DNA of 64,000 bases, taken from Magnetaquicoccus sp039908525. GTDB lineage: Bacteria > Pseudomonadota > Magnetococcia > Magnetococcales > Magnetaquicoccaceae. This document shows positions 52,663-61,718 of this stretch, in pieces. Position numbers and translations under genes: made by a program. The notes beneath the pieces are model-generated. The model ran no database searches, was not told where the DNA came from, and saw only the letters and a list, made by a program, of their open reading frames with translations. Each line of letters begins with the position of its first letter. Position 1 is the first letter of the stretch. Where the stretch lies: contig JAMOAY010000018.1 of assembly GCA_039908525.1 (NCBI GenBank), positions 1 through 64,000 on the forward strand, read 5' to 3'.

Positions 52663-54255
52663 TCAGATTGGCCGGCCCACCACCCCCGCCTCCTGCCCCA
52701 GCAACTGCTCCAGCTGAACCACCAACTCCTTGACCGTCCACTCCTCGTAATGGGCCACCCGACTGCCCATCGGCAGACCATGCAGCACATCCAAAGCACC
52801 CAACCGCATCTGCCGGGCCCGCTCACCCACCCCCTCCTCCTGATACAAAGAGGCCAACTGCAGATAGGCCGGGACATGGGCATGATCCAGATAGAGGGTC
52901 TTCTTCAACAGCTCCTTGGCCTGCTCCACATCCCCCCGATCCTGAACCAGATTGGCCAACAAAAAATGGGGCTCGGCCGCAAAAGGCCGATGGCGCAGCG
53001 CATCCCGACAATACCCCTCCGCCTTGGTCCCCTCCCCCAGATTGGCATGATTCCGGGCCAACAACAGGCACAACTCACCCGCCAGAGGGTGCGCAGACAA
53101 CAGCCCCTCCGCCAGACGGATCGACTCTCCGTACCGCCCCTGCCCAAACAGGGTCTCCGCCTCCTTGAGCCCCTTCTCCACCGACGGGTTGGCCGGAGCG
53201 ACCACCGGAGAGGAGGGCGGCACGGCAACGCCCGCCGTCTGGCCGAATGGCGTGCGGGGCAAAACAGGGGAAACAAACGGCGTGACCGGCGCCACCCTTT
53301 TGCCCGCCTGCGGCTGGAAAACCGGAGGATGATCCATCCTCTCCCGTCCCATCATCGTGCGCCGTACCCTCGGCACGGGATCCCCCGTCGCCGGCCTCTG
53401 AAAGATGACCGAATCGGGAAACTGTCGGGCCACCAACGGCAGAATACCCGCCGTAACCAGTTGGGAAACCGGCTGCTGTACCTCCGCATGACCGGTCAGG
53501 ATGAACCCCCCCGGACGCAAACAGGCCGCAAAACGGGCCATGATGCCGGCAATGGTTTCATGACTGAAATAGATGAATACATTGCGACACACAATCAGGT
53601 CCATCTCGTACAGACCCCGCTGCGGTTCCGGAAACAGATCCTTGATCAGATTCAATTTCTCAAAGGAGACCATCTCCCGCACCGCCGCATCCACCAGCCA
53701 CTCCCCATGGCTGCGGAAAAAATGCCGCTCCACCACCTCTTCCGCCACACCGCGAAAGGCCCACCGACTGTAGCGCCCGGCCCGGGCCCGCTGCAGGGCA
53801 TACTCGTTGATGTCCGTCCCCTTGAGCAGCAGATTCCAGGGTCCGGCGGAGGCCAGCAAACCCCGCAGCAGAATGGCCAGAGAGTAGGGTTCCTCCCCCG
53901 TCGAACAACCGGCGCTCCAGCAACGCAAGGTGCGTTCCCCACGCCGCGCCGCCACCAGTTCCGGCAGAATCACCTCCTGCAACAGGCGCATCTGACCGGC
54001 ATCCCTGAAAAAATAGCTCTCACCCGTGGTGAGTTCCAGCACCAGCTCCCGCCACTCCTGCTCGCCGGCCGTCCCCTCGGAGGTCAGCAGGGCCAGGTAG
54101 CGCGGCGGCTCGCCCACCGTCACCTGCACCCGCCGGGCCAACACGTCGGACAAATGGGGCAGATCATGGTCTGGCACCACCAGACCGGTGTGCGTCAGAA
54201 TGATGGCGCGAAACCGATCCAGGATCTCATAGGGCAGAACGGCGTCCATGCGCAT
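52663..54255 (-). CDS. cheR: Chemoreceptor methyltransferase CheR with TPR tail
   Basis: 530 residues. The CheR part has TTGESYFFRDAGQMRLL and the SAM loop CWSAGCSTGEEPYSLA, then GTDINEYAL, RNVFIYFSHETI and GGFILTGHAE. From about residue 365 three TPR-like helix pairs follow (AETLFGQGRYGESIRLAEG, LLARNHANLGEG, FLLANLVQDRGDVEQA). TPR-bearing CheR proteins act in alternative chemosensory systems, where the tail binds partners. Start overlaps the receiver gene stop by one base (TGATG). Confidence 0.93.
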   Translation of the reverse strand: MRMDAVLPYEILDRFRAIILTHTGLVVPDHDLPHLSDVLARRVQVTVGEPPRYLALLTSEGTAGEQEWRELVLELTTGESYFFRDAGQMRLLQEVILPELVAARRGERTLRCWSAGCSTGEEPYSLAILLRGLLASAGPWNLLLKGTDINEYALQRARAGRYSRWAFRGVAEEVVERHFFRSHGEWLVDAAVREMVSFEKLNLIKDLFPEPQRGLYEMDLIVCRNVFIYFSHETIAGIMARFAACLRPGGFILTGHAEVQQPVSQLVTAGILPLVARQFPDSVIFQRPATGDPVPRVRRTMMGRERMDHPPVFQPQAGKRVAPVTPFVSPVLPRTPFGQTAGVAVPPSSPVVAPANPSVEKGLKEAETLFGQGRYGESIRLAEGLLSAHPLAGELCLLLARNHANLGEGTKAEGYCRDALRHRPFAAEPHFLLANLVQDRGDVEQAKELLKKTLYLDHAHVPAYLQLASLYQEEGVGERARQMRLGALDVLHGLPMGSRVAHYEEWTVKELVVQLEQLLGQEAGVVGRPI

Positions 54256-54668
54256 CAGGTCGGCAACTCACTCAGGGTCCAGTAGAGGTTGATGGTGCGG
54301 ATGACCTCGACAAATTGCAGATAATCGACCGGCTTGACCATGTAACCGGCCACCCCCAGGTCAAAACTTCTGGCCCGGTCCAACTCATCCTTGGAGGTGG
54401 TCAGCACCACCACCGGAATGGTGCGCAACTGCTCCTCCTGCTTGATCGCATTCAAAAATTCGATCCCGTTCATGCGCGGCATGTTCAGGTCCAGCAGGAT
54501 GATGCAGGGTTGTTCGTGGTCGGGATTGCGCAGCCAGGCCAACCCCTCCTCACCGTTGCCCACCAGGGCGACCGGATTGTTGACATGGATCGTCTTCAAT
54601 GCCCGTTTGACGGTCATCGCGTCCACCCGGTCATCTTCCACCAGCAGAATGGTTTTCATTCCTTTCAT
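54255..54668 (-). CDS. Single-domain response regulator (Rcp1-like)
   Basis: About 137 residues from MKGMKTILLVEDDRVDA; the ATG at 54659 is equally plausible. The receiver has ILLVEDDRVDAMTVKRAL, IILLDLNMPRMNGIEFL (phospho-Asp), VVLTTSKDELD and MVKPVDYLQF. The motif order and VKPVDYLQF ending are those of receivers paired with phytochrome-type kinases. The kinase gene 13 bases upstream is of that type, so the two likely form a pair. Confidence 0.9.
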   Translation of the reverse strand: MKGMKTILLVEDDRVDAMTVKRALKTIHVNNPVALVGNGEEGLAWLRNPDHEQPCIILLDLNMPRMNGIEFLNAIKQEEQLRTIPVVVLTTSKDELDRARSFDLGVAGYMVKPVDYLQFVEVIRTINLYWTLSELPT

Positions 54669-54681
54669 GATTCCCGACTCC

Positions 54682-55455
54682 CTATGCTTCCGATGATACA
54701 CATGAAATCGTCTTGTTGGGCAGGGTGAATTCAAACAACGTGCCAGGAACCACCTGCCCGTGATCGTCGCCGGGCAGCGGCGAGACCACCCGGACCTCTC
54801 CCCCATGCAGCTCCACGATCTTTTTCACCAGGGTCAGCCCGATGCCGGTGCTGCCATAGGCATCCCCGGCATGCAAAGTCTGAAAGATCTGGAAGATGCG
54901 TTCATGGTCCTTGGGCGCAATACCCGGTCCGTTGTCCCGCACCCAGAACCGGAACAGGGGATCCTGCTCCACGCAGGTGATGGTGATCTCCCCCTGGGGC
55001 TTGTCCATGAACTTGATGGCATTGGAGATCAGGTTCTGAAACACCTGGCCGATGCGCACCTTTTCACACACCACCACCGGCAAACGGGAGAGCAGCCGCA
55101 CCGTGATGTGGGGAGGGGGAGCCAACAGATCGATCACCTCGGTCACCAGTTTGTTCAGGTTGACCGGCACCATCTCCTCCCGAACCCGGCCGATGCGGGA
55201 GTAGTGCAACACCCCTTCGATCAACTGGTCCATGCGCCGCACACGCCCCTGCAGCAGATCCAGCTGCTCCCTGCCATCCTCGTCGAACAGGGCGCCATAA
55301 TCCTCGGCAATCCACTGCACCAGGGAGTTGATGGCCCGCAACGGGGCTTTCAGATCGTGCGAAACAATGTAGGCAAACTGTTGCAGCTCCTGATTGGTGC
55401 GTTCCAGCTCCCGAATCAACCGCTCTCTCTCCGCCGATTCCGCTTCTTTGTCCAT
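54682..55455 (-). CDS. Soluble histidine kinase (phytochrome-type DHp/ATPase)
   Basis: 257 residues with no sensor domain: a short coiled start, DHp with FAYIVSHDLKAPLRAI, then ATPase (QNLISNAIKFMD, VRDNGPGI, STGIGLTLVKKI). HDLKAPLR is the bacteriophytochrome-kinase variant. It probably receives its signal from a partner and passes phosphate to the downstream receiver. It lies 10 bases after the pseudo-CheB kinase. Confidence 0.9.
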   Translation of the reverse strand: MDKEAESAERERLIRELERTNQELQQFAYIVSHDLKAPLRAINSLVQWIAEDYGALFDEDGREQLDLLQGRVRRMDQLIEGVLHYSRIGRVREEMVPVNLNKLVTEVIDLLAPPPHITVRLLSRLPVVVCEKVRIGQVFQNLISNAIKFMDKPQGEITITCVEQDPLFRFWVRDNGPGIAPKDHERIFQIFQTLHAGDAYGSTGIGLTLVKKIVELHGGEVRVVSPLPGDDHGQVVPGTLFEFTLPNKTISCVSSEA

Positions 55456-55464
55456 GCGGGCCTC

Positions 55465-58044
55465 TCAAGGGTTTTTGGGTAACGTGAAGTAAAAATGGCT
55501 GCCCTCTCCCGGTTGCGAGGTCAGCCAGATGCGACCGCCAAACTTGTGGACAATCTTGCGCACCAACGCCAGCCCCATGCCGGAGGTCTCCTGACTGTCC
55601 CGGGCCTGCAGGGTTTGGAAAACCCCGAAAATTTTTTCAAAATGGGCCGGGTCGATACCGGGTCCGTTGTCACTGACCCGGAACTGCCACCACCCCTCAT
55701 CCCCGCTTCCCGCCGGGGATGGCGCCTCCCCCTCCGGCAACCCGGCCGCCGTCGCCACCTCCCCCAGACAGGCAATGCGCACCACCCCCACCGACTTGTC
55801 CATGAAACGGATGGCATTTTCGATCAGGCTGTGGAAAATCTGCTCCGCCCGCCGTGGTTCAAAACGGATGGTGGGCAGGGGGGTCTCCACCACCACCTCC
55901 ATCTCCTCGGGGGGTCTCAGACCCTTGATCACCTGAGGCACCAGACGCTGCAGATCCACATCCTGCAAACTCTCGTTGACCCGTGAAACCCGCACATACT
56001 GCAACAGGGAGGAGATCAGCCCGTTGAGGCGGTCTGCCCGCCCCTGGAGCAGATTCACCAGCTCCAGCCCCTCCACCCCCAACCGTCCGGCAAAATCGGA
56101 GGCCAGCCAGCTGGTCAGGGAACCGATGGCCCGAAACGGCGCCTTGAGATCGTGGGAGATGATATAGGCAAAATCATTCAACTCCCGGTTGGCGGACTCC
56201 AACTCGCGCAGGGTCACGGTTTGCGCCGCCGCCATTCTGTTGCGCTCGACGATCTCCCGCTGCAGGCTCTGGTTGCTCATCTCCAGTCGGGCGGCCTGGT
56301 CCACCAGACGGGCGTTGAGCATCTTCAGCTCCAGATGGTTGTCCATCAGCTCCTTGTTCTGCCGGACCGCCTTCTGGTAGGTGGCCAGCAGCAGATCCAG
56401 AACCTGTCGACGGCTGGAGGTGATGGTGTAGCTGCGACCAGCGAAAGCGATCTCAACCCCGGTCTCGGGCGCCGGCCGGGCGGCACCCCCGTCCTGAGCG
56501 CCGAGGGTGGCCAACACCCTCTGGACAGCCTCCAGGAGATGGGTCCCCTCCCAGGGTTTGGTCAGGTAGTTGTCCGCACCCACCGAAAGCCCCTCCAGGA
56601 TCTCCTCGGGGTTGGTCAGCGCGGTCAACAGCATGACCGGAATCCGCCGCAGCGCCGGGTCCTGTTTGATGCGGCGGCACATCTCGAAACCATCCATGCG
56701 CGGCATGGAAACATCGCTGATGATCAGACGGGGGGAGAGCTGTTGGGCCTGTTCCAGCCCCATCAGGCCATCCTTGGCCGTCGCCACCACAAAACCGGAC
56801 TCCTGCAAAAACCGTTTCAGCTTGAAAGCCTGGGTCGGCGAATCCTCGACCACCAGGATCCCCTCTCCGGCCCGCCAACCGCCGTCGGACGGCGGGGAGG
56901 AGGAGCCATCCTGGGAGGAGATCGCCGCCTGTCCCAGCCCCTGGGGTGCCGCACCGCACGGATGGTCCGTCTCCTCCTTGCCCAGCAGGGTCTGGATGGA
57001 GCGGGCCATGACGCTGCAGGGCAGCAGGTGGTGAACCACCCCCATCTCCAGCAGACGGGCAGGCAGGTCAAACACCAGGGCGCTGGCCTCATCCATGGCC
57101 AGGGCATAGCCCCCGGCACGGACGATGGCCTCCAGACCCCGGGCCCCATCCTCCCCGGTACCGCTCAACAACACCCCGATGGCCATGGCCCCCAGACGTT
57201 CGCCCACCGACTCCATCGCCACCAGAATGGAGGGCATCTCTCCCCGTTGACCGCCATAGGAGAAGACCGAGGCCGCCGAGGCCGACAGAGTGGCCAGGCG
57301 ACCGTGGGCATCCACCAGCAGGTGCTGGCCCACCGGTGCCAGATAGATCGAGCCGGGCATGGGCATCTCGCCGTGGGTGGCCGCCTGTACCGGCATCCGG
57401 GTCACCTCCCCCAGCCAGCGGGGCAGCGCCGACTGCAACACCGGATGGATGTGCACAATGCACAGAATGGGTACCGGGAAGTTGACCGGCAGGGCCGAGA
57501 GGATCTCCCGCAGGGCGCTGATCCCCCCCAGGCCGACCCCCATCACCACCATGTTGACCGCCGGCAGGGCCGCCAGGGGCAGCGCGGTCACGGCGCCGTT
57601 GCAGGCAAAGTCCGGCAGATGGTCAAGCCGGGCCAACAGGCGGATCTTGCCGGTCAACTCCCTGGAAAACTGCCCGACATCCTCGCTGCGCCACGCCAGA
57701 GGTTCCAGAAACAGGTCCAGGGCCCCCCCCTCGAACATGCGGAAGATGGTCAGGGCATCCCCCTCCCGCAATGCCGAGGCCCCCACCACCAGCACCGGCC
57801 GCGGATGCTGTTCCATCACCGTCCGCACAAAGCTCTGGCCATCCATCTCCAACAGCTGCAGGCCGACACACACCACATGGGGATCCTGTTCCACCACCAG
57901 GGACAGGGCCTCCTGGCCACCCCGCACCCCGCCCACCACCTGGATCCACTCGACCGCCGCCAACGCCCGTTTCAGCAGGGCCAGGGTCAACGCGGAGGCA
58001 TCCACCAGCAACACCCGAATGGGGCAGGGTTCATTCTCCCGCAT
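55465..58044 (-). CDS. Degenerate CheB (receiver + methylesterase) fused to REC-kinase
   Basis: 859 residues. Residues 1-130 are a receiver-like domain whose phosphoacceptor site reads VVCVGLQLLEMDG (Gly61 for Asp) and whose acidic pocket is LLVDAS. Residues about 160-350 match a CheB methylesterase but the nucleophile motif GASTGG is GVGLGG; His (CIVHIHP) and Asp (SGTGEDGARG) remain. A normal receiver follows (about 390-510, LIISDVSMPRMDG), a coiled linker (SRRQVLDLLLATYQKAVRQN), and a phytochrome-type kinase (FAYIISHDLKAPF, DNGPGI, TSGMGLALV). Probably a scaffold-type CheB fused to an active kinase. Confidence 0.85.
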   Translation of the reverse strand: MRENEPCPIRVLLVDASALTLALLKRALAAVEWIQVVGGVRGGQEALSLVVEQDPHVVCVGLQLLEMDGQSFVRTVMEQHPRPVLVVGASALREGDALTIFRMFEGGALDLFLEPLAWRSEDVGQFSRELTGKIRLLARLDHLPDFACNGAVTALPLAALPAVNMVVMGVGLGGISALREILSALPVNFPVPILCIVHIHPVLQSALPRWLGEVTRMPVQAATHGEMPMPGSIYLAPVGQHLLVDAHGRLATLSASAASVFSYGGQRGEMPSILVAMESVGERLGAMAIGVLLSGTGEDGARGLEAIVRAGGYALAMDEASALVFDLPARLLEMGVVHHLLPCSVMARSIQTLLGKEETDHPCGAAPQGLGQAAISSQDGSSSPPSDGGWRAGEGILVVEDSPTQAFKLKRFLQESGFVVATAKDGLMGLEQAQQLSPRLIISDVSMPRMDGFEMCRRIKQDPALRRIPVMLLTALTNPEEILEGLSVGADNYLTKPWEGTHLLEAVQRVLATLGAQDGGAARPAPETGVEIAFAGRSYTITSSRRQVLDLLLATYQKAVRQNKELMDNHLELKMLNARLVDQAARLEMSNQSLQREIVERNRMAAAQTVTLRELESANRELNDFAYIISHDLKAPFRAIGSLTSWLASDFAGRLGVEGLELVNLLQGRADRLNGLISSLLQYVRVSRVNESLQDVDLQRLVPQVIKGLRPPEEMEVVVETPLPTIRFEPRRAEQIFHSLIENAIRFMDKSVGVVRIACLGEVATAAGLPEGEAPSPAGSGDEGWWQFRVSDNGPGIDPAHFEKIFGVFQTLQARDSQETSGMGLALVRKIVHKFGGRIWLTSQPGEGSHFYFTLPKNP

Positions 58045-58096
58045 GATGGTTATCGCCTCCTTTCCGGCAATGGGTTACCACCCCGACCGACACGCC

Positions 58097-58534
58097 TCAC
58101 CCCTGCATCCCCTGCATGAGATGATCGATCTTCTGTTTGGTGATCGGTTTGGTCACATAGTCCGTGCATCCGTCGTGGTAGTAGGATTTCATGGCCTCTT
58201 TCGGGGAGTCCAGGGCGGTCACCATGATCACCCGCACCTCCTGCCGCGAGACGATACCCAACTCCGCCTCCTTCTTGCGGATCGCCTGCACCGCCTGATG
58301 ACCGTCCATGTTCGGCATCATGATATCCATGAAAATCATGGTGTAGGGGGCGTTCTCCGCGTGCGCCATGTGGAAAGCCTCCACGGCCTCCCGGCCATCC
58401 ACGACCAGATCCACCGGACCATAGGACTCCAGCAGGCGGCCCATCAACACCCGGTTGTTCAGTTCATCGTCCACCACCAGCATTTTCATCGCTTTGTACT
58501 CCATTTCCGACAAGGAAGGCCCTTCCGCACCCAT
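58097..58534 (-). CDS. Single-domain response regulator (CheY-like)
   Basis: 145 residues from ATG 58534, which follows GAGGATGTGA and lies four bases after the preceding stop; internal ATGs at 58504 and 58489 are alternatives. Receiver with MLVVDDELNNRVLMGRLLES, MIFMDIMMPNMDGHQAV (phospho-Asp), VTALDSP and VTKPITKQKI. MDIMMPNMDG is common in receivers taking phosphate from hybrid kinases. No output domain. Confidence 0.9.
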   Translation of the reverse strand: MGAEGPSLSEMEYKAMKMLVVDDELNNRVLMGRLLESYGPVDLVVDGREAVEAFHMAHAENAPYTMIFMDIMMPNMDGHQAVQAIRKKEAELGIVSRQEVRVIMVTALDSPKEAMKSYYHDGCTDYVTKPITKQKIDHLMQGMQG

Positions 58535-58538
58535 GGTC

Positions 58539-60524
58539 TCACATCCTCTGTTGCTCGATCCAGCGTCCCAGCACCGTGCGCAGCTGTTCCAGGCGGCTCA
58601 GCGCCCCCGGCAGATCGCCCCGACGTGACGCCAGCACAACATGAAAGGCCCGGCTGCGGATCTCGCTGTCCTGGGACAACTCACGAATTTTGCCGCTCCA
58701 GTGGGCCGCCTGGGTCAGATCCTCCTCTTCCAGGGCCTGTTCCAGACCCGTCCAGCAGTCGGCCAACCCATTGTCTGCGGGTCTCTGATCCGTTTCGCCG
58801 GTCGGTTCCATCTCCTCCCCGGCCATGGGCGGCCATTCGGACTCCAGCGGCTCCGGGCTCCGCTCCAGGGCCAAGTGCAGCGAAAAACAGCTGCCCCGAC
58901 CCGGTACACTCTCCACCTCGATCCAGCCATCCATCAGCTCGATCAACCGTTTGCTGATCGCCAATCCCAGTCCGGTGCCGCCTATCTTGCGGGTGGAGCT
59001 GCCATCCACCTGGGTGAACACATCAAAAATGGCGGCATGCCACTCCTGGGCGATACCGATCCCGGTGTCCGTCACCGACACCGTCATGGGCACCTGCCGT
59101 TCACCCCCGCCCCAATCGACCGCGCCATGGCCGTGGCAGGTCGGTGGCGGGCCCTTTCCGTCCGGTTTGGGCTGGTACGGTCGGGCATCGATGCGCACGC
59201 TGCCCCGCTCGGTAAATTTGACGGCATTGACCACCAACTGCTGGATTACCTGCCGCAGATGGAACGGATCCCCCAGCAGAAAAGGGTACAGAGGGGTGTG
59301 CAGGCACCAACTGACCCGCAACCCCTTCTCCCTGGCCTTGGGGGTCACCAGATCGACCACCTCCAGCAACAGTTGCCGCAGATCAAACGGCACCCTGGCC
59401 AATGCCAAGCGGTTGGTCTCGATGCGGGCGTAGTCAATGATGCCGTTCAGCAGGGTCAACAGGGTCTGGGAGGAGTCCTGGACAATACCGAGAAACATCT
59501 GCCGCTCATCGGAATCGTCACAACGGCGCGCCAGATCGGTCATGCCGATGATGGCGTTCATGGGGGTGCGCAGCTCATGGCTGATGTTGGCAAGAAACTC
59601 GCTTTTGGCCCGGTTGGCCGCCTCGGCCCGTTCCTTGGCCTCATAGAGGGCCTCTTCCATGCGTTTCCGTTCGATGATGCCCGCCAGGGTGTCGGCGATG
59701 GCGGTCAGGAAGGCAGCCACCTCGGCGCTGTACACCTCCTCGGCCGGCACCTGCAACAACCAGAGGCCCAGAACCCTGCTGCCGGAAAGGATCGGCGTAC
59801 GGTAGATGTTGGGCAGCTCCGCATGCGCCTCGAAATGCGCCCCCGACTGCAGCGGATAGGGGGGGGTGTCGGGGTTGGCCCGCATATGTTGCTGAAACAG
59901 CTGGATCTGCCGCCGCAGCAGCTGCTGGTTCAGCTCCTGGCAGGAGCCGGACAACAGTTCCGACGCGGGGTTGCCATCGGACAGAAAGATACAGCCCCGC
60001 GCCCCGTGGGAGAGCCAGGGGATCGCCAGGACATGGCCCAGAATGCGCTCCAGCTGCGCCTTGAGAGGGATGTCCTGCAACGAAATGCGCAGCACGGCGT
60101 TGATGGTGTTCTGCAGATCGTGGTTGCGCTGCACCCGCTGTTCGGCGGTCCGGTGGTCCAGGGCCTGTTGCACGACAACGGGCAACAGGTTGAGGTAGTT
60201 GCGCTCCCGGTCCTTGATCAGATAGTCGTAGGCGCCGGCCTTCATCGCCTGGATCGCCACCTCTTCATCTCCGCCGCCGGTGACCACAATCACCGGCACC
60301 CCCTGCAGCGCCTCGAACAGCTCCAGCGCCACCCCGTCGCCCAACCGATAGTCTGTTACCACGACATCAAAATCCCCCGCAGCCAACCGCTCCCTGGCCT
60401 GGGTCAAGGACTCGGCCATGGTGGTCTGGAACCCCAGCTGCTGTTTTTTCAAGAGCCGTTTGAGCGCCATCTGGTCGACCGGGTCGTCTTCCACCACCAG
60501 CAACCGGCACACAGAGTTGTCCAT
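58539..60524 (-). CDS. Hybrid kinase: receiver, GAF-like, DHp/ATPase, helical C-terminus
   Basis: 661 residues. Receiver first (LLVVEDDPVDQMALKRLLKK, VVVTDYRLGDGVALEL), a GAF-type region (about 140-290, HGARGCIFLSDG, RVLGLWLLQVP), then DHp (LANISHELRTPMNAI), ATPase (NAVKF, DTGIGI, IGGTGLGLAISK) and about 60 helical residues. Soluble. It likely begins the minus-strand signalling cluster. Confidence 0.9.
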   Translation of the reverse strand: MDNSVCRLLVVEDDPVDQMALKRLLKKQQLGFQTTMAESLTQARERLAAGDFDVVVTDYRLGDGVALELFEALQGVPVIVVTGGGDEEVAIQAMKAGAYDYLIKDRERNYLNLLPVVVQQALDHRTAEQRVQRNHDLQNTINAVLRISLQDIPLKAQLERILGHVLAIPWLSHGARGCIFLSDGNPASELLSGSCQELNQQLLRRQIQLFQQHMRANPDTPPYPLQSGAHFEAHAELPNIYRTPILSGSRVLGLWLLQVPAEEVYSAEVAAFLTAIADTLAGIIERKRMEEALYEAKERAEAANRAKSEFLANISHELRTPMNAIIGMTDLARRCDDSDERQMFLGIVQDSSQTLLTLLNGIIDYARIETNRLALARVPFDLRQLLLEVVDLVTPKAREKGLRVSWCLHTPLYPFLLGDPFHLRQVIQQLVVNAVKFTERGSVRIDARPYQPKPDGKGPPPTCHGHGAVDWGGGERQVPMTVSVTDTGIGIAQEWHAAIFDVFTQVDGSSTRKIGGTGLGLAISKRLIELMDGWIEVESVPGRGSCFSLHLALERSPEPLESEWPPMAGEEMEPTGETDQRPADNGLADCWTGLEQALEEEDLTQAAHWSGKIRELSQDSEIRSRAFHVVLASRRGDLPGALSRLEQLRTVLGRWIEQQRM

Positions 60525-60764
60525 TTTGATCGGTCTCCCGCCACGCGGAGTGGGCCATTCAGAAAAAACTGCCGTCAGAGTATCGCGGATTGCGATACCA
60601 AATACAACACTTCTCTGGAGAGTGCCGCCTCGATTTGCCCGTCAGGCCTGCTGGAACGGTTGGAGAAGGAGGGGCTCCGGGTGTAGAGTGGTACAGGGGC
60701 TGGCGGGGTGCAGACAGTGGTCTCAGGTACTTCTTTTCAAGGAACGGGAGGGTCGGCAGGCACG
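60525..60764. other. Intergenic region between divergent kinase and methyltransferase genes
   Basis: 240 bases containing promoters for both directions. I see a GAGGGTCGGCAGG-like stretch before the right-hand gene but no convincing promoter, repeat or RNA gene. Confidence 0.4.
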
Positions 60765-61625
60765 GTGACAGAGGATCCCACACTGGAGTTTCATCCCAGA
60801 ACCCCGCTGGATGAACGGCGACTGGGCAGGGCGTGGCAACGTGCGGCGGCAGGCATGGCCTCCGAGGAGGGGCTGCTGGCCCGGATCGGCCAGCAATTGA
60901 TGGAGCGTCTGGACGAGATCCGCCTGACCCCTGCCCGGGTTCTGGTGGTCGGCGACCGCACCGGTTTGATGGCCGACCGTCTGCAAAAGCGCTGGCCCAG
61001 GGCGGAAATCTGCGCGGCGGCCCGTGTCGAATGGTTGGCCCGTTCCCCTTCATCGCGGCGACTGCCCTGGCAGCGTCGGCCCTGGCACCTGGTGGCGGAA
61101 CCCCACCGTCTGCCGTTCGCCAGAGGGCGGTTCGATCTGGTCATCTCCAGCATGGCCCTGCACTGGAGCAGGGATCTGCCGGCCGCCTTGCGGGAGATGC
61201 GTCGGGTGCTGGCGCCGGACCGCCTGTTGCTGTTCACGGTGGCGGGGGCCGGCACGCTGCAGGAGCTGCACAGCTGTCTGGCCCGCATGGACCAGGAGCG
61301 GCACGGCCATGGTTGGGTGCGTGGACCCGAACTGCCCTCCCTCTCCGGACTGGGAGAGCTGCTGGCCGCCAGCGGTTTTGTCCTGCCGGTGGTGGATCGG
61401 GATCGGATCCCGCTGCCGGTGCCGGATCTGCCCTTTCTGTTGCAGCAGTTGCGCGCCCTGGGCGCCGGCAATCACATGCGCCAGCGTCCCGCCGGTCTGT
61501 TGGGCAAAGGGTATTTCAAACGTCTGGAAGATGCCTACCAGGCCAGTTACCGCCTGGCGGACGGCCGTCTCGCCTGCACCCTGGAGCTGCTGTTCGGTCA
61601 TGCGTGGAAGGGAGGAGCCTCTTGA
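60765..61625 (+). CDS. SAM-dependent methyltransferase, BioC-like
   Basis: About 286 residues from the GTG at 60765 (VTEDPTLEFHP), preceded by GGAACGGGAGGG; a GTG at 60708 is the alternative. The SAM motif RVLVVGDRTGLMADRL is altered, with Val-Gly-Asp-Arg replacing the usual Gly-rich loop. After it come FDLVISSMALHWSRDLPAALREMRRVL and TVAGAGTLQELHSCLAR, as in BioC and the NDUFAF5-like relatives. The end GKGYFKRLEDAYQASYR also fits. Biotin genes are absent nearby, so a role in respiratory-protein modification is as likely as biotin synthesis. Confidence 0.72.
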   Translation: MTEDPTLEFHPRTPLDERRLGRAWQRAAAGMASEEGLLARIGQQLMERLDEIRLTPARVLVVGDRTGLMADRLQKRWPRAEICAAARVEWLARSPSSRRLPWQRRPWHLVAEPHRLPFARGRFDLVISSMALHWSRDLPAALREMRRVLAPDRLLLFTVAGAGTLQELHSCLARMDQERHGHGWVRGPELPSLSGLGELLAASGFVLPVVDRDRIPLPVPDLPFLLQQLRALGAGNHMRQRPAGLLGKGYFKRLEDAYQASYRLADGRLACTLELLFGHAWKGGAS

Positions 61626-61718
61626 TCGTCAACCCCTTGGCCATACCAAAAAATCGTTGGTAATGGACGGACGGATCCACTATAGTCGGGAAAGGTTCAA
61701 CCGGGAGAGGAACCATCC

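Noticed and set aside
52611..52700. Fluoride riboswitch upstream of crcB
   Set aside because: No match to the conserved fluoride riboswitch core, and the sequence continues into the cheR end.
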